This document shows positions 1 to 6,180 of a stretch of 6,864 bases of DNA, in pieces. The DNA lies in assembly GCA_003527555.1 (NCBI GenBank), contig DPWT01000145.1:1-6864 (forward strand), in the 5' to 3' direction. A program made the position numbers and the translations under genes. Numbering within the stretch: position 1 is the stretch's first letter; each line of letters opens with the position of its first letter. Origin of the DNA: Verrucomicrobiales bacterium. GTDB lineage: Bacteria > Verrucomicrobiota > Verrucomicrobiia > Verrucomicrobiales > Akkermansiaceae. Below the pieces are notes generated by a model, which was not told the origin of the DNA, made no database searches, and saw only the letters and a list, made by a program, of their open reading frames with translations.

Positions 1-279
1 CTAGATATTTTTATTCCTAGGCTCAGCATGACTAGTATGCGAGCAGTGGCTGTGACGGTCGCATTGGAGAGGCGCACGAACAAGCTTTGTAGATCACATA
101 ACTTTGTTAAGTCTTGCTTGGTTTTGTGAGTATTGTTCGAAGCATTGAACGATACGATTGTTGTTTTTGAAGCCACAAATAGGAGCCGTCACAAGTCATA
201 AATTTTACCATTAAGCCGCTAAGATCGATATCTTAGTAACAAATGAAGCAATGTTGGATGGAATGAAGCTGAAAACTGT
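1..279. other. Left-edge non-coding stretch downstream of the ABC ATPase gene
   Basis: No convincing gene is visible here. Plus frame 1 is open from the edge to a TGA at about 127-129, and one minus-strand frame is open from about position 188 to the left edge. Neither conceptual peptide resembles a known family, and neither has a good start context. An 8-base direct repeat (AATGAAGC) occurs at 242-249 and 262-269, just beyond the stop of the minus-strand ABC gene. A small inverted repeat (CTGAA / TTCAG, 269-283) overlaps that stop codon but lacks a T-tract, so I do not call it a terminator. A permease partner for the ABC ATPase, if adjacent, would have to begin at or beyond the left edge. 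Confidence 0.5.
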
Positions 280-1212
280 TCAGTCTTTCCGAGTCAGTTC
301 TACAAACACATCTTCTAGCGTGGCGGTGTGACGGTGTAGCGTGCGAATTGGCCAGCCGTTTTGGTTGGTGAGGTTGGCAATTTTTTCTCGAGTGTCGGTG
401 CCTGAGTCGACAAGAATAGAAAAGCGAGTCCAGTCATCGGCCGAGTCTTCTTGGATCACTTTTTTAACACTGCTGAGCCTGCTAATAGCACCTGCTGATA
501 TCTCGGGGTCGGCCAATAGCTCGACAGTAATTTTACCTGCAGCGCGCATTTGCCCGATAAGTTCGGAGGGGGAGCCTGTTGCTTTAATTTTGCCTTCATC
601 AACGATAATGACGTGATCACAGGTCATCTCGACTTCACTTAAAATATGGGTGGATAGTAGGATGGTGTGTTTTTCACCAAGTTTTTTGATGAGATTACGT
701 ATAGATCGTATCTGGTTCGGATCCAGACCATTGGTAGGCTCGTCCAGCACAAGTAAATCAGGCTGGTGAATAAGTGCATCGGCCAACCCAACTCGCTGGC
801 GAAAGCCTTTCGAGAGCGTTTTAATCATTTTACGGCGAACATCAATCAAGTCGCATAGTTCCATGGCTTCCCAGATATTCTGACGTGCTTCTTTTCCTTT
901 TAGACCTTTAAGCTGTGCGCGATATTTCAAATATTCACGCACCCGCATGTCCAAGTATAGCGGCACATTCTCGGGCATGTAGCCAATTTTACGCCGAGCT
1001 TTGAGCGATTGGCGGAAAATATCATACCCGGCGACCTCGGCAGATCCAGATGTGGGTGGCAGATAACCAGTAAGCATTCTCAGAGTGGTAGTTTTACCTG
1101 CACCATTCGGACCAAGAAAGCCGACGATTTTTCCAGAGCTAACCTGGAATGAGATATCTTTCACGGCGGTATGCCTTCCATAGCGTTTAGTGAGATTTTT
1201 AACGTCGATCAT
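280..1212 (-). CDS. ABC-2 type transporter ATP-binding protein (GldA/CcmA-like)
   Basis: This is the cytoplasmic ATPase subunit of an ABC exporter, which would power a separate membrane permease. The 310-residue protein has a complete nucleotide-binding domain: Walker A GPNGAGKTT (34-42), a Q-loop region reading GYMPEN (78-83) with Glu where many ABC proteins have Gln, signature LSKGFRQRV (133-141), Walker B LLVLDEP (153-159) with catalytic Glu158, D-loop GLDP (163-166) and H-loop His189 in STH. Residues from about 225 to 310 form a C-terminal extension of the DUF4162 type, ending in the typical TLEDVFVELT. The LPE/MPE Q-loop and LSKGFRQR signature are familiar in the subfamily that includes GldA, NosF-like and drug/polysaccharide ABC-2 ATPases. 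The start chosen is the ATG at 1212, which gives the usual N-terminus (MIDVKNLTKRYG). No Shine-Dalgarno sequence precedes it. The gene is divergent from sucA, and no permease lies within the window. The substrate cannot be told from sequence. Confidence 0.93.
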   Translation of the reverse strand: MIDVKNLTKRYGRHTAVKDISFQVSSGKIVGFLGPNGAGKTTTLRMLTGYLPPTSGSAEVAGYDIFRQSLKARRKIGYMPENVPLYLDMRVREYLKYRAQLKGLKGKEARQNIWEAMELCDLIDVRRKMIKTLSKGFRQRVGLADALIHQPDLLVLDEPTNGLDPNQIRSIRNLIKKLGEKHTILLSTHILSEVEMTCDHVIIVDEGKIKATGSPSELIGQMRAAGKITVELLADPEISAGAISRLSSVKKVIQEDSADDWTRFSILVDSGTDTREKIANLTNQNGWPIRTLHRHTATLEDVFVELTRKD

Positions 1213-1309
1213 GAATGTGGGATTAGTAGGGGAGTGCTGCGTGAAAAATATACGATGATTGACAACCTTGTGCGTTGACTCTGAGTGGGTGTGCCATTAC
1301 TTAGACCCA

Positions 1310-1329
1310 ACTTGAAGCGCGCTCCAAGT
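1310..1329. promoter_or_regulatory. Imperfect 20-bp palindrome upstream of sucA, possible operator
   Basis: The sequence ACTTGAAGCGCGCTCCAAGT is self-complementary in 9 of 10 base pairs; only the 1315/1324 pair (A and C) fails. It ends 42 bases before the sucA ATG. Such dyads often bind dimeric regulators. As RNA it could also form a hairpin in the leader. Which regulator, if any, binds is unknown, and the operator role is inference from symmetry and position only. Confidence 0.35.
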
Positions 1330-1338
1330 AATAAAACC

Positions 1339-1348
1339 AAGCTAGCTT
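1339..1348. repeat. 10-bp perfect palindrome AAGCTAGCTT before sucA
   Basis: This is a perfect 10-bp inverted repeat without a loop, nine bases downstream of the larger 20-bp dyad and 23 bases before the sucA start. It could be a second half of a regulator-binding region, or chance. Confidence 0.25.
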
Positions 1349-1371
1349 TGTAAATTCCTAATTACTGATTC

Positions 1372-4179
1372 ATGAAATCTTCCATATCCTCACGTTTTAA
1401 CGCTGATTTATTGGAGCAAAAATACGACTCGTGGTCGAATGACCCAGAATCTGTCGGTTCTGAGTGGCGTGCGTTTTTTGAAGGCTTTGAACTGGGGACT
1501 ACACAGTTAAAAAAACGACAAAGTGAAGCAGCCCAAACACCGGCTGTAAGAATTAAATCCGAGGTGAGTTCAGACGATGAGCATTACCTAAACTTTCGTG
1601 GGAAAGTTGTTAGTTTGGTCTATAATTATCGTACGCTTGGTCACACACAAGCACACTTAAATCCGCTCGATGAGCACGGTGCCCGGAACCCTCGCCTTCA
1701 GTTGTCCGAGTTTGGTCTTGCAGATAGTGATCTTGATCGTGAGGTTTCCACTCAATTTTTTCGCAAGGGGCAGAGGATGACATTGCGTCAAATGATCGAG
1801 GCGCTCGAGGAAACCTATTCTGGATACATGGGATTTGAGTTCATGCACATCTTTAATACTGATGTGAGGAACTGGATGCGTAATCGTATAGAACACCGCC
1901 ATGAAGAGCAAAATAAACCACAAGTAGACGAAAGTCGTGTTTTAAGATGGTTGCTTGAATCGCAAATGTTTGAGTCATTTCTGGCGAAAAAATTTCTTGG
2001 GGAAAAACGCTTTTCACTCGAAGGCGCTGAAGCCACCATGGTATTGCTAAATACTATTTTAGAAAAAAGCCCTGGACACAATGTCACTGAAATTGAGATG
2101 GGTATGGCACACCGCGGTCGTCTCAATGTGTTGCGTAATTTCTTGGGGAAATCTCTTACCACATTGCTATATGAGTTCACGCCAAACTACGTCCCTGATC
2201 TAGTTGCCGGTGATGGTGATGTAAAATACCATCTGGGGTATGAGGGCGTTCGCCAGCTTGATGATGGGAAAGTACGCGTCAGTTTAGCGGCCAACCCAAG
2301 TCATCTTGAGGCTGTTAATGCAGTGGTTGAAGGCAAGGCACGGGCGCGCCAGCGGCTCGTTGAAATCGAGATGCGTGATGCCGGTGTTGAAGTGGCTGAA
2401 GAATATAGGAAGGGGATCATGCCTATCCTGCTCCATGGTGATGCGGCATTTGCAGGTCAAGGCTCGGTTGCTGAAGTATTGAACCTCTCTCAACTCCCAG
2501 GATACCGAACTGGTGGAACCATTCATATTATCATTAACAACCAGATTGGCTTCACCACCATGCCTGAGGATGCCCGCTCATCGCAATACGCAACCGATGT
2601 GGCAAAGATGATTGAAGCTCCTATCATACATGTGAATGGAGAGCAGCCGGCTGAACTGGTATGGGCCGCTGCACTCGCCCTAGAGTTTCGCCAGACATTC
2701 AGCAGGGATATTGTAATCGATATGTACTGCTACCGGCGCCATGGGCATAACGAAGCCGATCAAGCGGCATTCACGCAGCCTCACATATACAAAAAAGTTG
2801 ATGCCCGTAAGCCCATCGGAGACCTCTATAAAGAGCGTTCTGTTTCTCAAGGTCTATTAACGCAAGTGCAAGCAGACGAAATAGAACATCAAGTGAACCA
2901 AGAACTTGAAAAGGGCTACGAAAAGATGGTTGCTCATATGGAAGCAGGGGATCGGACCATTTTCAGTGGTTCTACAGCAGAGCCTCAGCCAAAATATTCA
3001 CATGTCCCCGTGCCGACCGGAATTTCCAGAGACAAGCTCCAGAGAATAGGTAAGGTGCTTACAACCATTCCAGAGGGATTTAACCTTCATCGCACACTTG
3101 CTAAGCGCTTCGTGCCGCGGCGTGTTGATGCTTTGGTTAAAGGTGTTGGGTTTGACTGGGCATTTGCAGAGTCTCTCGCATGGGGATCTTTGCTAATCGA
3201 AGGTCATCCGGTCCGCTTATCTGGGCAAGATGTGAGACGCGGAACCTTTAGTCAGCGTCATGCAGTGTTTTATGATTCGGAGACGCGTGAGCGACATATC
3301 CCACTGAAAAATTTATCCGATGACCAAGCAAAATTTTGTGTCTACAACAGCCTGCTCTCCGAGGCAGCTGTGTTAGGTTTTGATTATGGATACTCATTGG
3401 GTTGCCCAAATATGCTCATTATGTGGGAAGCGCAATTCGGTGATTTTGGTAATGGCGCACAGGTCATCATAGACCAGTTTATCGCGTCTGCCGAATCTAA
3501 GTGGCAAACGCCCAGTAGCCTAGTTATGCTGCTACCTCATGGTTATGAGGGAATGGGCCCCGAGCACTCAAGCGCGCGTCTTGAACGTTTCCTTCAGCTT
3601 TGCGCCGAGGAAAATATCCAGGTGGGCAATATTTCCACTCCTGCCCAGTATTTTCATGCTCTGCGTAGGCAGCAAATGCGAGCTTTTCGCAAGCCATTAG
3701 TTCTGATGACCCCAAAGAGTCTGCTTACGCGTCCCGAGGCTGTTTCGAGCGAAGCAGATTTCCTAGAAGGAGCGTGCTTCCAAGAAATCCTTCCTGACAC
3801 GATGGACTTTGATAATCTTGATGATGTAGAGCGCGTCATTTTCTGCACAGGAAAAGTTTTCTACGATCTTGCGCAGTATCGAGGCGAGAATAATATCAAC
3901 AACACGGCTATTATACGAATCGAGCAGCTTTATCCCTTTAACAAAGGAATGCTAGAGCTCATCTTAAGTCAGTATTCGCAGGTCCAAAAATGGGTTTGGG
4001 CTCAGGAGGAACCTCGCAATATGGGGGCCTACACCTACATAAAACCACGTCTCGAAAAAGTAATTGGGTCGCCTATTCATTACGCAGGCCGTAAACAATC
4101 ATCTAGCCCTGCAGCCGGCTCCAAGGCGCAACACGTACGTGAGCACAAAGAGCTCATAGAACATGCATACAAATCCTAA
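1372..4179 (+). CDS. sucA: 2-oxoglutarate dehydrogenase E1 component
   Basis: This is the thiamine diphosphate-dependent E1 subunit of the cytoplasmic 2-oxoglutarate dehydrogenase complex. It decarboxylates 2-oxoglutarate and succinylates the lipoyl arm of E2. The 935 residues match the usual full length (about 930). Residues 9-43 form the N-terminal 2-oxoglutarate dehydrogenase helix region (NADLLEQKY to WRAFFEGFELG), which in the family helps dock E1 to E2. HRGRLN (247-252) and KYHLG (285-289) carry conserved active-site histidines. GDAAFAGQG (356-364) with Asp357, and NNQIGFTT with Asn390, form the Mg-ThDP site. CYRRHGHNEAD and the transketolase-like second half (FGDFGNGAQV, LLPHGYEGMGPEHSSARLERFLQL) follow. 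The C-terminal EEPRNMGAY...HYAGR block is intact. The start gives the expected N-terminus, although no Shine-Dalgarno sequence precedes it. There is no fused E2 domain as in actinobacterial OdhA. sucB follows after 40 bp, so the two are very likely co-transcribed. Confidence 0.98.
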   Translation: MKSSISSRFNADLLEQKYDSWSNDPESVGSEWRAFFEGFELGTTQLKKRQSEAAQTPAVRIKSEVSSDDEHYLNFRGKVVSLVYNYRTLGHTQAHLNPLDEHGARNPRLQLSEFGLADSDLDREVSTQFFRKGQRMTLRQMIEALEETYSGYMGFEFMHIFNTDVRNWMRNRIEHRHEEQNKPQVDESRVLRWLLESQMFESFLAKKFLGEKRFSLEGAEATMVLLNTILEKSPGHNVTEIEMGMAHRGRLNVLRNFLGKSLTTLLYEFTPNYVPDLVAGDGDVKYHLGYEGVRQLDDGKVRVSLAANPSHLEAVNAVVEGKARARQRLVEIEMRDAGVEVAEEYRKGIMPILLHGDAAFAGQGSVAEVLNLSQLPGYRTGGTIHIIINNQIGFTTMPEDARSSQYATDVAKMIEAPIIHVNGEQPAELVWAAALALEFRQTFSRDIVIDMYCYRRHGHNEADQAAFTQPHIYKKVDARKPIGDLYKERSVSQGLLTQVQADEIEHQVNQELEKGYEKMVAHMEAGDRTIFSGSTAEPQPKYSHVPVPTGISRDKLQRIGKVLTTIPEGFNLHRTLAKRFVPRRVDALVKGVGFDWAFAESLAWGSLLIEGHPVRLSGQDVRRGTFSQRHAVFYDSETRERHIPLKNLSDDQAKFCVYNSLLSEAAVLGFDYGYSLGCPNMLIMWEAQFGDFGNGAQVIIDQFIASAESKWQTPSSLVMLLPHGYEGMGPEHSSARLERFLQLCAEENIQVGNISTPAQYFHALRRQQMRAFRKPLVLMTPKSLLTRPEAVSSEADFLEGACFQEILPDTMDFDNLDDVERVIFCTGKVFYDLAQYRGENNINNTAIIRIEQLYPFNKGMLELILSQYSQVQKWVWAQEEPRNMGAYTYIKPRLEKVIGSPIHYAGRKQSSSPAAGSKAQHVREHKELIEHAYKS

Positions 4180-4219
4180 AGTATCCATCCCTCCTCTAAC
4201 CTAACAAACAAAGAATTTT

Positions 4220-5692
4220 ATGGCCACAGAAGTCAAGATTCCAAACGTCGGAGAGTCAATTACCTCCGCTAATGTCGCTCGTTGGCACAAGCAAGATGGC
4301 GAAGCCGTCATCAAAGGCGAGACTGTACTAACAATTGAGACCGATAAGGTTTCTAATGACCTTACTGCAGATGCTGATGGCACGCTGAGTATTCGTGTGC
4401 AGGAGGGCGAGGAAGTCGCTATTGGTACTGTAGTGGCGGTTATCGAGGAATCGTCAGCAGCAGCCACTGCATCAGGGAAGCCTGCTGCTGTCAAATCTGA
4501 TGAAGCTGCCGCGCCCAAGCTCGCGCCTGTTGAAGGCGAGGTGAAGGTCATGGAAATAAAGGTGCCTGCAGCTGGGGAATCGATCACTTCTGCCAATATA
4601 GGAAACTGGCACGTTGCCAACGGTGCCCACGTCAGTCGGGGTGATACACTTGTGACTCTGGAGACAGATAAAATTTCCAATGAACTAGAAGCAGAGGCTG
4701 ATGGAGTCATAGCCATCATTGTTGCAGAAGGTGAGGAAGTTGCGATCGGAGCCGTCATCGCAACTTTAACGACAGGTAAAGCCCCCGCAGCGAGCGCTGT
4801 TTCTGCTGCGCCCACGCCTATTCCTGCTGCTGTCGCCACGGCGTCCGCCCCAGTGGCGGCCACGGCGCCCGTGCAGCCTCCTGTAGCCTCTGCTGTAACC
4901 GCAGAGCAAGCTCCTGCTGGCGACATTAAGCCGGATCTTAACGTTGTCCCCGACCCATCCGAGCGCGCTGGCTCACCTCAAAGTGAGGATAATGGCCGCA
5001 CTACACGCAAGAAGATGAGTATGATGCGCCGCAAAATCGCCAGTCATCTGGTAAATGCCCAGCAGACTGCTGCGATACTAACAACTTTCAACGAGGTGGA
5101 TATGACCGCTATTATGGAGTTGCGTAAACTAGTGCAGGAAAACTTTATCTCTAAGTATGACTGTAAGCTTGGATTCATGTCGTTTTTCGTCAAAGCAACT
5201 GTGGAGGCTCTCATGGATGTTACCGCCATCAACGCTAGCATCGACGGCACGGACATCATTCAGAACAACTTTTATGATATTGGTGTCGCAATCGGCACGG
5301 AGAAGGGTCTCGTTGTTCCAGTGCTGCGCGATTGCGATAAGAAAAGCTTCGCAGAAATCGAGCAAGGCATCATTGATTATGCTGAGAAGGCGAGGGATGG
5401 GAAAATTCAGTTAGAAGATCTTCAGGGTGGAGTGTTTACCATATCCAACGGTGGCGTTTATGGCTCTCTGCTCAGCACTCCAATCCTCAGCCCTCCGCAG
5501 AGTGCGATCCTTGGGATGCATACCATTCAGCAGCGCCGAATTGCACTCGAGGGTGAGGTTGTGATACGTCCTATGATGAATCTCGCATTGAGCTACGACC
5601 ACCGGCTCGTAGATGGGAAAGAGGCAGTCACTTTTCTCATTCGCATCAAGGAGAGCCTGGAAAACCCTAGTCGCTTGATGCTCGGAATGTGA
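4220..5692 (+). CDS. sucB: Dihydrolipoyllysine-residue succinyltransferase (E2), two lipoyl domains
   Basis: This is the E2 core of the 2-oxoglutarate dehydrogenase complex, which transfers the succinyl group from lipoyl-lysine to CoA. The 490-residue protein has lipoyl domain 1 at about 2-77 (Lys43 in ETDKVSN), lipoyl domain 2 at about 110-184 (Lys151 in ETDKISN), an Ala/Pro/Val-rich flexible linker at about 185-230, a polar stretch at 231-260, and the catalytic acyltransferase domain at about 262-490. The catalytic motif SYDHRLVDG holds His461 and Asp465. [31 protein letters not shown] and [16 protein letters not shown] identify the succinyltransferase branch. I see no peripheral subunit-binding domain between linker and core, where E. 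coli SucB has one. Two lipoyl domains are also more than the single one in E. coli SucB. A purine-rich but non-Shine-Dalgarno leader precedes the ATG. The product is expected to act in the cytoplasm with SucA, and the E3 gene is not nearby. Confidence 0.96.
   Translation: MATEVKIPNVGESITSANVARWHKQDGEAVIKGETVLTIETDKVSNDLTADADGTLSIRVQEGEEVAIGTVVAVIEESSAAATASGKPAAVKSDEAAAPKLAPVEGEVKVMEIKVPAAGESITSANIGNWHVANGAHVSRGDTLVTLETDKISNELEAEADGVIAIIVAEGEEVAIGAVIATLTTGKAPAASAVSAAPTPIPAAVATASAPVAATAPVQPPVASAVTAEQAPAGDIKPDLNVVPDPSERAGSPQSEDNGRTTRKKMSMMRRKIASHLVNAQQTAAILTTFNEVDMTAIMELRKLVQENFISKYDCKLGFMSFFVKATVEALMDVTAINASIDGTDIIQNNFYDIGVAIGTEKGLVVPVLRDCDKKSFAEIEQGIIDYAEKARDGKIQLEDLQGGVFTISNGGVYGSLLSTPILSPPQSAILGMHTIQQRRIALEGEVVIRPMMNLALSYDHRLVDGKEAVTFLIRIKESLENPSRLMLGM
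4229..4450 (+). repeat. First copy of a tandem lipoyl domain within sucB
   Basis: Residues about 4-77 of SucB. A hand alignment with the second copy shows roughly 41 identities over 73 positions, including two identical eight-residue blocks, GESITSAN and EGEEVAIG. The DNA under those blocks differs at several third codon positions, so the duplication is not recent or has not been homogenised by gene conversion. Confidence 0.85.
4550..4771 (+). repeat. Second copy of a tandem lipoyl domain within sucB
   Basis: Residues about 111-184 of SucB, with lipoyl-lysine Lys151. It is separated from the first copy by an Ala/Pro/Lys-rich spacer of about 30 residues (78-109). Both copies keep the ETDK(V/I)SN modification motif, so both should be lipoylated. 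Confidence 0.85.
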
Positions 5693-5696
5693 GAAG

Positions 5697-5711
5697 GCGA
5701 ATCCCATTCGC
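5697..5711 (+). terminator. Short hairpin just after the sucB stop, weak terminator candidate
   Basis: GCGAAT (5697-5702), loop CCC, ATTCGC (5706-5711) form a perfect 6-bp stem starting four bases after the sucB TGA. It is followed by ATTTC and not by a long T-tract, so intrinsic termination would be weak. It may instead stabilise the 3' end of the mRNA. Confidence 0.3.
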
Positions 5712-5841
5712 ATTTCAAGAGCGGAAATATTTTTCATACTGTCCATTGTCGGATAACGGATAAAACTCATCGCGACATCAACTTCCGGAGAATATGGGTA
5801 GTTAAAAAAGTGTGTTACGCATAGGGTTACATATTTGTATT

Positions 5842-5857
5842 GTGTTGCCTGCAGCAC
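5842..5857 (+). terminator. Second weak hairpin downstream of sucB
   Basis: GTGTTG (5842-5847), loop CCTG and CAGCAC (5852-5857) pair with one G-U wobble, and two more wobble pairs could extend the stem. GGATATTTTGG follows, giving only a short run of T. It is a possible terminator for the sucAB transcript, with low confidence. Confidence 0.2.
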
Positions 5858-6180
5858 GGATATTTTGGTCTTGAAACAGAGCGCACTGTCTCCTGAGTCA
5901 GTTATGTTGCCGACCGTGTAGGAGCTAATAGCCGGCGAAATTTTACTCGCTCACATCTTTTTCGTAACTGATTGTATGCTGAGATGAGAACGTATCCCAA
6001 GATTGACGCAAAAACACTCGACCAACTCATGCTACCTCACATAGTATGCATGGACATAATTATATAGAATGCCAAACCAGATACCTTTAAACCCCGAGAC
6101 CTAATTTCAAACATCCAAAGTTATCAGCGGGAGTCAAAAAACTGAAATCTCAAAATCGTAATCTGAATACCAGCAAACAA

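Larger units (their letters stand above)
1213..1371. promoter_or_regulatory. Divergent intergenic region between the ABC ATPase and sucA
   Basis: This 159-bp gap must contain the start signals for both the minus-strand ABC gene and the plus-strand sucAB pair. A perfect TTGACA hexamer lies at 1259-1264 and a TTGACT at 1275-1280 on the plus strand, but neither has a good TATAAT-like partner at 16-18 bp. No sigma-70 promoter can therefore be fixed by eye. Two palindromes lie in the sucA-proximal half and are listed separately. Neither flanking start codon has a Shine-Dalgarno motif. Confidence 0.5.
5693..6180. other. 488-bp intergenic region between sucB and the DUF368 gene
   Basis: No convincing gene is visible. 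The longest plus-strand possibility I noticed is a 27-codon ORF at 5984-6067, which has no recognisable motif. A minus-strand open frame starts near 5857, but most of it is antisense to sucB. The region holds two weak hairpins (listed separately) and a tandem 7-bp repeat, CGGATAA twice at 5750-5763. A TTGACG at 6003-6008 could be a -35 box, but I see no good -10 partner. The promoter for the DUF368 gene probably lies here. The region is AT-richer than the flanking genes. Confidence 0.5.

Noticed and set aside
1..188. Minus-strand frame open to the left edge, considered as the start of an ABC permease
   Set aside because: The conceptual peptide shows no permease-like N-terminus and no clear membrane segment. 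The only ATG is close to the edge, so too little is visible.
269..283. Inverted repeat CTGAA / TTCAG across the stop codon of the ABC gene, considered as a terminator
   Set aside because: The stem is only 5 bp, GC-poor and lacks a following T-tract on the minus strand.
341..616. A 91-codon plus-strand open frame
   Set aside because: It lies wholly opposite the C-terminal domain of the ABC ATPase and has no family resemblance.
1343..1350. TAGCTTTG, matching the Bacteroidota -7 promoter pattern TAnnTTTG, upstream of sucA
   Set aside because: The nearest upstream TTG (1312-1314) is about 28 bases away, too far for the usual -33 element. The match also overlaps the AAGCTAGCTT palindrome and could be chance.
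4201..4926. A 241-codon minus-strand open frame rich in Ala, Thr and Ser
   Set aside because: It is the antisense of the lipoyl domains and Ala/Pro linker of sucB; its biased composition mirrors the repetitive codons on the other strand.
5411..5857. A 148-codon minus-strand open frame spanning the end of sucB and the following gap
   Set aside because: About two thirds of it is antisense to the conserved SucB catalytic core. The remaining part has no recognisable motif or start signal, so it is most likely a shadow frame.
5984..6067. A 27-codon plus-strand ORF in the gap before the DUF368 gene
   Set aside because: It is short, has no Shine-Dalgarno sequence or recognisable motif, and is of a length expected by chance.
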